Assembly (NCBI GenBank): GCA_905182995.1
Contig: CAJJDP010000074.1
Coordinates: forward strand, 367,956 to 431,955
DNA length: 64,000 bases
Source: Paramecium octaurelia
Taxonomy: Eukaryota > Ciliophora > Oligohymenophorea > Peniculida > Parameciidae
Direction: 5' to 3'
A program made the position numbers and the translations under genes. Of the stretch, positions 1 through 11,281 are shown in pieces (within the stretch, counting starts at the first letter, position 1; each line of letters begins with the position of its first letter). Under the pieces are notes generated by a model. The model saw nothing but the letters and a program-made list of their open reading frames with translations. It was not told the DNA's origin and ran no database searches.

Positions 1-2640
1 ATATTATCTCTAGTGCTATCTATGCCTCCGGAACAAATACTAATTCCAGAACTTTCTACTAAAATCATCGATTAATAACATAAATCTCGATGACGCACTA
101 AGGAGTATCACATTACAATTACAAATTAATTTAAAATATATAGTGCAGTTCCTAAAGAACTCCACTGGGATCTAGAGTTAGACACCCTCTAAACCTCCCA
201 GCATTATTAACCCCAGGTGTCTCGATATTAACTACAATCTGATTTTGATAATTAGTTGTGTTAAATAAAAATAATATATAATAATTAATTGTAAAATTTT
301 TAAATATAGATTAATGGAAAAGAGAATAAAATTACAAAGCGGAGTTACTAGACGTGAAATTTATATAATACTGATTTATACCAGGAAAAATTATATTTTG
401 GTTTAACTTCAAAAATTTGTTGGTTCAAAAAATATTGAATTTAACTATAGTACTTAGCTTTTAAACGAAAATAATGATCTCTATTTTATGTTCTGCTTTT
501 ATCTCAGCATTTTAAGGATTAGTCAAATATAAATGACGAAGATTCTTAAACAAAAACTGCAACTGAATTAATTAACCTTAAGGCATCCACCTGCTCATCA
601 ATCATTAGTTTTTTAAGATTAGAAGAAGGATATTCAGGTCTGTTAATTAAGCTGAATTTCTGGCTATTGAGAAAGAAATCTGATTTGGACTTTTGGAATT
701 GGTTGTATATTTGAGCAATTCTAGTAACATAATAAAACATATTTAAAAAATAAAAATTCATATTGAATCAGGTTTTCCATAAAAGCATCAAAAATAGTAT
801 ATTTATTGAAGGTAGTTTAATCTATTCATAAATTATTGGTGAAACTATATATTTATTTATATATTAGAAATGTCAAAAGAAATCAAAAAATTATTAAAAT
901 AGACTGATTCTAAACATTAATGAAATAAATGATTTGATTTCTTCATAAATTTACAGCTTTGAATATCTTTATGTTAAATTAGAAGTTTTCGACAGCACTT
1001 TTAATTATAAATTCAAATATCTTAATGTCTTTCTATAACCTGGAATTACAATTGAACAATCTTTATGAATAGCTATTGTATAATAAATACTATTATGTTA
1101 TCGAATTAATCTGTACCAATATAACTATATAACTTTGGCTATAAGAATCGCCTTAATGTTACTTTAATTGAATTTCTAATAGGTTATTAAAACCATGAAT
1201 CCTTATTCTTTCCTTTAATTGATCTGTTTTTTCAGTCATAAATAATCTTGAGTACTCTACTTTCACAAATCTTAATCAAGAGATTTCTTGTTCTCTTTGC
1301 TGGATCATCGGTGGCGACCATATAATAAGAATCCTTTTTTAATGATTTAATTATGTAATTATTCATTTTGTAATAATACAAAACGACTTATTATGTTGAA
1401 TAAAACTAAAAGGAGAACGAAAATAAACGATTACCTTAATGTTTGTTATTTTATTTTTTTATCCAATTATAATTTATGATTATGTAAGTTCCTTGAAATA
1501 TTAAACTAACTCTTCTATCATATGATAAAATTGTGGCGTTATTTATTTGTTAGAAGTAAAAATTTTTAGATCAATGACTTAACTAAATATTATCTAATAG
1601 TATTTATGACTTAAGACTTATCAGATATATTAGTAATAAGAATAGTGAACTGGCTTGAAACTCTTATTATAAATCAAGATTATTCAAAAAAAACTTAAAA
1701 ATTTAAAAAGGATAACAGAGAACTTAATCAGTTTATTGACTTAATATTGAATTATTTGAATATAAATTGCATAATTAATTTTTTATGCTTTAATTAAATA
1801 GAAAATCCCGGAACCAAAGTTTATACATGAAGGATTTAACTTAACTGTATAGATCTCCTCAAATCGGTGCACAAGGGGGATTTGAACAATTTGATGAAGC
1901 GACATATAGTCATAATCAGCCTAATTTACCCATTGAGGGGGTCCATAGGTGTGCCCCATGCTAAATTTTTATTCAAATTTCGGAAATTCTTACATAGCTT
2001 GACTAATACAGCCATCTTAGATAATAAAATTGCTTAAGAGATTCCTGTCAACTAAAACTTTGATTGTGTTGGCAAATATCAGTATCTTCTTGGATCATGA
2101 TAAGGTCTTCTGTATACATAGATAGTATTTATTTTACATGAAAACTAAATCTCCATCTTCAATCTGGATTGTAATCATGGTGGATTCCTCTTTTTAAAGA
2201 TATGAAGCTTCTAGAGTAAGCAATATTTTATAAATTACTTTAATAGTTTGAAAATTACTATAATTTGTATGCTTGTATGGCATCAGTTTGCTTTGATTTA
2301 AGAGGATCTTAAATCAATATTAGATATATCATAGAATTTAAGATTATTAACAGTCTTGGTGTAACCATTCTGGTTATAAGGTTTAACTTCAAAAGACTCC
2401 TAGTACTTACTAAGAACAGAATGTTGATAAAAGGACTTTGGAAGATGTCTTCTTATGTAATATCAAAAGATAAGAAAAATAGTTTGTAATCTGGCAATTA
2501 ATAAGATTATTGTATATAATTCTGAGTTTCAGTTCTTGTTTCATATTTGATCAACAATTAATCAAATTATCTTAATTTAATACCATCTTTATTTCTACTG
2601 TTGGCTTAATATGTGATCTAATCCAGTAAATTATATCTTG
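1..2640. other. Gene-poor AT-rich DNA, unrecognised coding-like scraps
   Basis: I recognise no gene here. Short coding-like scraps exist: a 71-codon open frame on the minus strand at 546-761, a minus-strand stretch near 1220-1325, and a locally GC-richer stretch near 1850-1990 that reads open on the plus strand. None can be extended far before TGA or assigned to a family, so they may be worn remains of genes or chance. Confidence 0.4.
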
Positions 2641-2686
2641 ATAAATAATCGCAGCAAACTATTAAAATACTGCTTTCCATTCAAAT

Positions 2687-2990
2687 TTAGTACTCATAGG
2701 AATATGCATGTCTACTTTTCTTAAAAATAACCTTAACACAAAGCTGTTCTTCTTCCCCATTAAGAGCACGAATTCGGGTATGAATTAAAGTTATCAAAGA
2801 ATTTGCCTTTCCATTTTCGTAAACATTAATATTTAAGAAAAACGAATCAGTAGACACTAATTCTTGAGCCAAAATGATATGAAAATTCTAGAGAACTTAA
2901 GATCCTTTATGGGAATACTCCTAATTGTTTCAGGGGAGGATATTCAATTCTTGATCGATAATATTATTACTCGTTGTTTTTGCTGATAGA
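2687..2990 (-). pseudogene. Coding-like remnant, family not recognised
   Basis: A minus-strand open frame at 2872-2687 has an amino-acid mix and codon choice that look protein-like (about 60 codons, starting near the motif AQELVSTDSFFLNIN). The reading frame seems to continue upstream to about 2990 in a different frame, which would need a frameshift or an intron. No intact start or partner domain is visible and TGA codons interrupt the frames on both sides. It may be a worn fragment of a larger gene. I do not recognise the family. Confidence 0.25.
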
Positions 2991-3160
2991 CTGATTCTTG
3001 ATTGAGAGATGGCAAAATTAGAAGTTAACTTTATTTATAAATAATGATAGCCTACATTTACCCTATTTAAAAAACAATGAATAAAAGTAGAGGGATATGA
3101 AAAATATTGATAATTTATATTCTTTTATCCATAAGAAGTAACTATCATTAGTACAACTGT

Positions 3161-4760
3161 ATGTTAGACGACAAAAAAATCACATTAACGAATCTAAGGA
3201 TTGAAAAAGAACTTCAAAATACATCTTACATATCTAGAAGAGGATCTAGGTTCTCAGTTTTGTATAAAATTAAATTATGCTATTTTGAATTATCAAAGCC
3301 ATTATCTACATTTTGGAGAGGTCATTTGCTATATCTAAGACTTTATGTTCCAAATGCAGCATTTAACTTTGCTTTCAATGATGCTTACAAAACCCTTTTT
3401 GTCTTTTGGTGGTGTTGGCTTGGACGAAATTTTTACAATTTCCCAAAATTTAGTTTTATCAATTGTTAATGGAATAATGACTCAAAAATTTATACTTAAA
3501 ATATAAAATTTCGGTTAAATAAATTGAGTAAAATTATCAAAAAAATAATGTTGCTATTTAATATTAAGTCAAAAAAAATTATTATAGTTACTCTCTTTTA
3601 TAAATTTATATATTGATAAAATAACAGTGAGCGTTTTTTAAAATTAAACATGTTAATTTAGAATTATGGCTTTTTTAATGATTAGGTAAATTTTTAATCA
3701 AATTATTCAAAGATTCCATAAGTTCCTTCTCTAATTTTTGAAAACTTAAAAAAATTTATAGATTTGCTAAAATTTGCAATTTAACTCAAATCTTATTACA
3801 ATTCTGTTATAATATAGAACCTTTAAATAGTTAAGATAGAACAAAAAAAAGGTTTTGCCAAATTGATTTTTGCATCAAAGAAATTTGATTAAAATTTAAA
3901 GGAAATATCTGTTATTTATTTAAGGGAACAAAGGCTTATTAAAACATATGCTTTAGGTTTAATGTTCCAGTTTTTATAATATTTACGAAAGATAGAATAT
4001 TTTAATTTATTTAAAAATTTAATTTGTTAGAGTATTTCCTTGAATGAAGAAATAAGAATGCTTTATATAAGTAGATTTTATTACATAACACATTATTTAA
4101 ATAATAAATAATTCTATTTAATTCTAATACTAACAGTAATTGATTCTTCATTCATTCAGACCCAAAAAGGGAGAAATTATACGTTTTCTTAGTAAAATGC
4201 TTTCGGGAGGTGCAGCTGGTGGAACAAATTTGCTACTGATTTATCCACTTTCATTTGCAAGCAGTAAATTAGCTATAGATAATTAAAAAAAGGTGAACCG
4301 GTAATTCAATAGTTTGAAAGATTGTGTGAGGAAGATACATAAGTCGGATAGCTTGAAGGGATTATATAGAAGATTGAGAATTTCAGCTTTGGAATCATAT
4401 TATTTAGAAGTGTCTCCTTTGACTGTTATGACACAGCGAAGGGAACTATCTTCAAAAATTCGTTGATGAGCAATGTTGGTGCATAATTCATTGTTGCTAC
4501 TTCATACATAGTACTTCTAGTATCATGTCACCTACATTTGATATAATCAGAAGAAGAATGATGATGCAATAAAGTATTCCTTGAAATTACTAGGAAGCTC
4601 TTAAATTCATTATAAAAATGATTTAGATTGCACAGTCTCGATTCTTAATAGGGAAGGATTAAAATGCTTTTTTAAAGGAGCTATCTCATAATCCTTTTTT
4701 GGAAGCAGATCTGCTCTGTCTTTGGTTCTTTATGATGAAATTAAACAATTTTTAAGTCCA
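3161..4760 (+). pseudogene. Decayed mitochondrial ADP/ATP carrier gene
   Basis: Remains of a mitochondrial carrier of the ADP/ATP translocase type, which exchanges ADP and ATP across the inner mitochondrial membrane. Pieces appear in the right order but in different frames. At about 3305-3400 a stretch reads FWRGHLLYLRLYVPNAAFNF, like the family's first repeat. At 4195-4287 LSGGAAGGTNLLLIYPLSF matches the start of the second. At about 4310-4450 NSLKDCVRKIHKSDSLKGLY and YDTAKG follow. At 4531-4573 comes DIIRRRMMMQ, the nucleotide-carrier signature RRRMMM. At about 4620-4755 the third repeat ends in ALSLVLYDEIKQF. Several frameshifts, a TGA inside the second repeat, and some 750 bp of unrelated AT-rich DNA between the first and second pieces rule out an active product. 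The family call is firm; the exact ends are not. Confidence 0.85.
3405..4155. other. AT-rich insertion splitting the carrier pseudogene
   Basis: Carriers of this family have only about 15-20 residues between the motif ending at about 3400 and the LSGGAAGG motif at 4200. Here some 750 bp of very AT-rich DNA without coding character lies between them. It could be a retained internal eliminated sequence, another insertion, or simply drift after inactivation. Its edges cannot be fixed without an intact homologue. Confidence 0.5.
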
Positions 4761-5991
4761 AGTTCGAAAAATCAAAGAAGGGTATGATAGGGATTGATAG
4801 ATTATTTTCAACAAAGTTATCTGTTAAATTCTTCTAGAAATATATACCCTTAGAATTATATGTAATAATGGTTGGTTATATATAATAATAATTTGTATTC
4901 AATCATTTAATTATTGTTTTAAGGAATAATGATCAAACAAATTTGAACTTTGATAGTCCTAAAAATTTAATATATCACAATTTTGAATTCTCCCAATTTG
5001 ATCAAGTTAAGGCTAATTTATTGATTCTTCTAAATGATATAATTCAGCGAAATATGCTATGCCATAAGTAATATTTGATATCATAATTATTTAATTAGAA
5101 TATATACTTAAAATTTATTGACTTTAAAATATTTAATACAATCTAAATTGAATTATAATTAAATATCTCTCTTATAATGTTTTGAATCATCATAAATAGT
5201 CAATATGAGAAGTTTAATTAGAACTATTCATTAAAAAGACTAAATAAAAAATCATTGCAGGACTGAATATAATTTTCAAAGCTACTAATTAAGGCTGAAT
5301 TTAGCACTAAGTTAAATTAATAAGCGTATTTTTAATCACTAAATTTTTATTGCATACTTCTTGCAATTTCTAAAATAATTTACCGCAAGGCCCAAATGAA
5401 TATATTCATTTGGGTCAATAAAAGTAATATCAATAAAATAAAACCCAAAAATAATCCCTAATTTTCCAATTTTTTCTGGTTGATTTTGAAATTCTATTCT
5501 ATATTAAAATTGGATAATATTACTAAACTATATTTTAATTATGGATTTAATAGTTCCAAGTTATTCAACCCTATTGATAGTTTAGAATTCCTCTAAATCA
5601 TCTTATCTTATATAGGAATTAAAATTACCATATGATTATAACTAATCTTATTTAGGTTTTTCAAGTATAAATTATTTCCTATGATATTAGAAATCTATAA
5701 ACTTTCAGTATATTTCAGAATCCATCCTCTAGTACAATAATGTAAAAGAATATTAATATTAAAAATTTTACATTCTCATTTTTGAATAAAAATTTAATTC
5801 TCTGGGTCAACTTAATATTTGAAAAGATAATGCATATTATGTGAGAATATCAAAGTTTCTATTTGTGAGTTATTTGAACTTCAACCTTTATATTACGATT
5901 CCTTTTGCTTCTATAAAATAGTTAGTCATATGCGCCATAGGGTTAAATTGATAGGTTGCTTTTGAAATGATAAATTCACAAGAAAAATTGT
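4761..5991. other. Non-coding AT-rich stretch
   Basis: No gene, intron-like segment, RNA gene or repeat was recognised. Confidence 0.5.
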
Positions 5992-6964
5992 CAAGGAATG
6001 TTAGAATCAGATTAGACAACTAGCAGCATGGTTTTCATAGATTCATCACTAGGTATCAAAAAAATCATATACTGCAACTATTCACTTGACAAAAATAAAT
6101 CATACTATTTTGCCTTTAAGTTTTATATTTATTTAAAAAATTTTTTTCAAAATAAATCCTTGTTCAATAATACAAATTCCAATTTAATACAATGAATTGG
6201 TTTTTGATCTTATGAATTAAGATTTAAAAATTAATAAATAAAAATTGAATTAAACATCTCATTCTTAAATTAAAATTTTATTACAATTTTAGCATGAATC
6301 TCCAATATATGAAGATTAAATTTTGAATGAGAACATTATCGATTATTGTTACATCTGATCTTTCATTATAAAATGATATTATTTTCAGAAATCAACTTTG
6401 ATTTGATATTTATTAAACATTTGTAGTACAAATTTGTGTCCATATATTGTTTTATTAATTTCCTTTGAAAAATAACTTTCCTTTTTATAAATAAGTTTGT
6501 TTTTCATATAACATAATGAAAAAATTTATTTAGAAGTTTTTTTCATTCAATATTTACCATTTTCTCTTTACTAACCCTTTTTTTCTTGAACTTACTTCTA
6601 ATATATAAATACGTTCGTTTAATCTATTTAAGCGTCTAAGTTTTTGACATTATCTATATTTGAAATTTTCCTATAATATGTAATAAAATTGAATCTAATT
6701 CAACTGTAGTATTTAATAATGTTCCAGTTATTTTGAATATTCATCTCTATGAGTTCTTCCTTTCTCTCTCTTCAGTTAAGCCATGATTTATGACCTTTAT
6801 ATCGGATGATTTAGATGTAAAATCTCTTAAATGCTCATCTTTGTAACCTGTAAACCTGAAGTGAATATTTATTTAAATTGGAATTGACCCTGGAAGATTT
6901 AGTTTTATTATTTAGGATACATTTTTCTAAATAATTTCAATTTGATTCCACCCACAAATAATCC
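5992..6964. repeat. Direct duplication copy 1 (973 bp) at contig joint
   Basis: This tract recurs at 6966-7938 with the same length and, on reading, no difference seen. The two copies are separated only by one N. The best explanation is that two contigs overlap by 973 bp and were placed end to end, so the tract probably exists once. No gene was recognised in it. Confidence 0.95.
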
Positions 6965-6965
6965 N
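6965..6965. other. Single-N contig joint 1
   Basis: A lone N between two identical 973-bp tracts marks a scaffold join whose true gap is negative. Confidence 0.95.
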
Positions 6966-7938
6966 CAAGGAATGTTAGAATCAGATTAGACAACTAGCAG
7001 CATGGTTTTCATAGATTCATCACTAGGTATCAAAAAAATCATATACTGCAACTATTCACTTGACAAAAATAAATCATACTATTTTGCCTTTAAGTTTTAT
7101 ATTTATTTAAAAAATTTTTTTCAAAATAAATCCTTGTTCAATAATACAAATTCCAATTTAATACAATGAATTGGTTTTTGATCTTATGAATTAAGATTTA
7201 AAAATTAATAAATAAAAATTGAATTAAACATCTCATTCTTAAATTAAAATTTTATTACAATTTTAGCATGAATCTCCAATATATGAAGATTAAATTTTGA
7301 ATGAGAACATTATCGATTATTGTTACATCTGATCTTTCATTATAAAATGATATTATTTTCAGAAATCAACTTTGATTTGATATTTATTAAACATTTGTAG
7401 TACAAATTTGTGTCCATATATTGTTTTATTAATTTCCTTTGAAAAATAACTTTCCTTTTTATAAATAAGTTTGTTTTTCATATAACATAATGAAAAAATT
7501 TATTTAGAAGTTTTTTTCATTCAATATTTACCATTTTCTCTTTACTAACCCTTTTTTTCTTGAACTTACTTCTAATATATAAATACGTTCGTTTAATCTA
7601 TTTAAGCGTCTAAGTTTTTGACATTATCTATATTTGAAATTTTCCTATAATATGTAATAAAATTGAATCTAATTCAACTGTAGTATTTAATAATGTTCCA
7701 GTTATTTTGAATATTCATCTCTATGAGTTCTTCCTTTCTCTCTCTTCAGTTAAGCCATGATTTATGACCTTTATATCGGATGATTTAGATGTAAAATCTC
7801 TTAAATGCTCATCTTTGTAACCTGTAAACCTGAAGTGAATATTTATTTAAATTGGAATTGACCCTGGAAGATTTAGTTTTATTATTTAGGATACATTTTT
7901 CTAAATAATTTCAATTTGATTCCACCCACAAATAATCC
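6966..7938. repeat. Direct duplication copy 2 (973 bp) at contig joint
   Basis: Second copy of 5992-6964. It begins at the first base after the N and ends where unique sequence resumes at 7939. Confidence 0.95.
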
Positions 7939-9190
7939 TGAACTCTAAAAGCAAAAGACTCAAATAACTGACTTAATATAAATCTGCATGTTCGAAGTTG
8001 GCCTAGAAAGCTGATAAAATCAATAATCTTATAACCTAAATAATAAGTAATCTGCTGAAATCAAAGATCATCTTATTGAGAATTAAGAAGAAACTTACTA
8101 GTAATTTTAATAAATTGTTATTTTGAGATTAAGCAGGAACTATTTAGAAAAAAAGGCATAATACCTTTTTAATAAGAATGTTTTCAATAGAGGAAAGTTT
8201 AATCAGTGTCATAGATACCATTCTAACTCAGAATTATAATTGAAGGTTATATTGATTGATTCTGTCTTTTTTGTTTTATCTTATACATTATAATCTCGTG
8301 TGTCTTACAAAGGGATCAATTTATACTAACCTTTTCTCTTAAAAGTATGGCAAAAAGCTTTATTATAACACACACTTTTTTCATAATTTTCTTCAAGGTG
8401 GGTATAACAGTTCATCAGTAGAATTTGATAATTAATTTCAGAAGTCATTTTAAAATGAAGCTTTAAAATAATTATACTTCTATTCTAAAACCATAAATAC
8501 ATTTCTTTTTTCATTTTATGATTTTGGAGACATCCCCTTTAGCATAATAGAATTGTTTTTATTTATGTAATTCATTTTCTTAAATAATCACAGAGAACTT
8601 CTTTAATGTTGTTGAATTAGATTGATTAAGATTCTAAAAATTGATGTTTATCTTACAGAATGTAAAAAATGATTGGGGTAGAATCTACAGATGATAGCAA
8701 TTTGACAATAATATTTTATTATACTAAATATTTTTAAGGGTTTACATCACTCAAGTCAGTAGAGGTTATGTAAGAAGCCAAGCTTAAAATTATTGGGTGC
8801 TATTTGGTCTTTATAAGAACAGAATTGATAGTTACGCTTTTGGTTAATTATTTATATTTCTAGTTAAATTAATTCATAAAAGAGAGGTTTAATTATCTTA
8901 GTCAAAGACTCTGTGACCTATTTATTTTTAATTAAATTGAGCATAGAGGGTTATTTTAAATTTTGCAGCGTCCCTCACTAATATGCTTAATTTTACTCTA
9001 AAGAAATCCTTGAATTAATTTCAATATCATGTTTCTGAAGTTCTCTAAATTTAAATAGTCCAGATCTAAAGAAATATTTAATTATAATATCCATATCGAT
9101 TTTTGCTAGTTATTTTAATTAAATAAATATATACTATAAAAATATATTTAAATGGTTTACTAATTAATATATTTAATTAATAATAAAACA
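7939..9190. other. Intergenic DNA upstream of the B-box/TPR gene
   Basis: No gene was recognised. The last 80 bases before the start codon at 9191 are almost pure A+T, as is usual upstream of genes in this genome type. Confidence 0.45.
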
Positions 9191-10423
9191 ATGAATTAAA
9201 ACTAATAGAGTTAAGATTTTAAATGTAAAGATCATCCTGAAAAACCTGCACTTTTTTGGTGTAAATCAAATGTTTGCAATGAGAATCGAATTTTCTGTCT
9301 TAATTGTCAAAAGTAGAATAACCATATTTAACATTACGCTGAAGATGTCCTTAGTATTCATGAATTAGATTAATTTTTAATTGAAAAGTCAAAACTTTCT
9401 AATGATCTCATTTCAGAATGTCAAATGTAATTCTAGTCAACAGTCAAATCCTATGAGAAGCTCATGTCTGGTTTATCTTATAAGTTCTGCGGATTAGAAG
9501 ATAAAATTAATAAATTAAAACCATATTAAATACAACAAGCACTTGATTCTATGATTAGATTTGAAGAATTTAGGAACCATTTGAAAACCAACATTTAAGG
9601 ATTTTTGTTCAAATTAAAAAAAATTTTAGATGATCTTTTTATTAAATTGGAATTACATCTGATTTAATATTAGCTGATTGATTAATAGATTAAATTTAAT
9701 AAAGATTAATATCAATATGGTTTAATTTGTTTTATATTTAATAGGTATCTCTTTAATCATTAGAAATTAATAAAATGAGGCAATTCAACTCTTTGATAAG
9801 TTATTATTGACAGAACCTTATAATGTAGAAATTATGTATTAAAAAGGTTAATAATTATTATTATTTTAAGCGAACACATTAATTTAATTGGATAAGTAAG
9901 AAGTTGCTTAATAGATATACAAAAATATCATTACAATTAACCCAAAACATGAGCTCTCCTTATTGAAAATGGGTATTTGATTACTTTATTATTTAGGTGA
10001 TATTTTAAAAGATTAACATTCTTTTTAGTAGGCTCAAGAATATTATGAAAAATGTATTCTAATAAATGCAAATAATTCTGCAGCTTAATTTGGAATAGGT
10101 ATTATCGTATCAAAATTATTAGGAGAATGTTTAAGGGAGACTTATTAATATCATCATGCATTATAGTTTTATCTAAAATCTATTGAATTAAATTCATTTA
10201 ATACAGACAATTACTTTTATTATGGTAAATTTCGATATAAAATAATTTAGGTGATTGCTTAAAATAATTAATGAAATATCAAGAAGCAATCTATGCATAT
10301 GAGAAGGTTTTAGTTAAAGATTCTCATTATTCAGATGCAATTGCAGGAAAAGGTACAAATATAAAATTCAATAAAAAAGGAATATGTTTATTGATAGTTA
10401 AGGAATATATAATAATAATATAT
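9191..10423 (+). CDS. B-box-like zinc finger and TPR-repeat protein, 3' end lost in gap
   Basis: Probable adaptor protein. The start is the ATG at 9191, after an A+T-only leader. Residues 12-48 hold a zinc-binding pattern: C12-x2-H15, C24-x4-C29, C36-x2-C39, H45-x2-H48, like a B-box. Residues 50-170 are charged and helical (coiled-coil-like). From 9745 on come TPR units such as NEAIQLFDKLLLTEPYNVEI. Six introns are inferred: 9720-9744, 9847-9870, 9973-9996, 10099-10122, 10225-10250 and 10353-10379 (24-27 nt, GT...AG). Each splits a glycine codon after its first base. The five exons between them are exactly 102 nt, one 34-residue TPR each. A seventh exon runs into the N gap, so the C-terminus is unknown. 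Gln is written TAA or TAG many times. No frame break was seen, so the gene looks functional. TPRs bind partner proteins; the partner is unknown. Confidence 0.85.
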
Positions 10424-11251
10424 NNNNNNNNNNNNNNNNNNNNNNNNNNNNNNNNNNNNNNNNNNNNNNNNNNNNNNNNNNNNNNNNNNNNNNNNNNNNN
10501 NNNNNNNNNNNNNNNNNNNNNNNNNNNNNNNNNNNNNNNNNNNNNNNNNNNNNNNNNNNNNNNNNNNNNNNNNNNNNNNNNNNNNNNNNNNNNNNNNNNN
10601 NNNNNNNNNNNNNNNNNNNNNNNNNNNNNNNNNNNNNNNNNNNNNNNNNNNNNNNNNNNNNNNNNNNNNNNNNNNNNNNNNNNNNNNNNNNNNNNNNNNN
10701 NNNNNNNNNNNNNNNNNNNNNNNNNNNNNNNNNNNNNNNNNNNNNNNNNNNNNNNNNNNNNNNNNNNNNNNNNNNNNNNNNNNNNNNNNNNNNNNNNNNN
10801 NNNNNNNNNNNNNNNNNNNNNNNNNNNNNNNNNNNNNNNNNNNNNNNNNNNNNNNNNNNNNNNNNNNNNNNNNNNNNNNNNNNNNNNNNNNNNNNNNNNN
10901 NNNNNNNNNNNNNNNNNNNNNNNNNNNNNNNNNNNNNNNNNNNNNNNNNNNNNNNNNNNNNNNNNNNNNNNNNNNNNNNNNNNNNNNNNNNNNNNNNNNN
11001 NNNNNNNNNNNNNNNNNNNNNNNNNNNNNNNNNNNNNNNNNNNNNNNNNNNNNNNNNNNNNNNNNNNNNNNNNNNNNNNNNNNNNNNNNNNNNNNNNNNN
11101 NNNNNNNNNNNNNNNNNNNNNNNNNNNNNNNNNNNNNNNNNNNNNNNNNNNNNNNNNNNNNNNNNNNNNNNNNNNNNNNNNNNNNNNNNNNNNNNNNNNN
11201 NNNNNNNNNNNNNNNNNNNNNNNNNNNNNNNNNNNNNNNNNNNNNNNNNNN
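10424..11251. other. 828-N assembly gap
   Basis: An unsequenced gap between the truncated TPR gene and a telomere repeat. Any open frame drawn through it is meaningless. The true distance, and even whether both sides belong to one chromosome, is open. Confidence 0.99.
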
Positions 11252-11281
11252 AAACCCAAACCCAAACCCAAACCCAAACCC
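11252..11281 (+). repeat. Telomere repeat (AAACCC)5, internal in scaffold
   Basis: Five perfect AAACCC units, i.e. G3T3 on the other strand, stand directly at the right edge of the gap. Paramecium telomerase makes mixed G4T2 and G3T3 repeats, so this is the C-rich strand of a left chromosome end, with the chromosome extending to the right. The window therefore contains a macronuclear telomere addition site that the scaffold has bridged. Confidence 0.9.
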
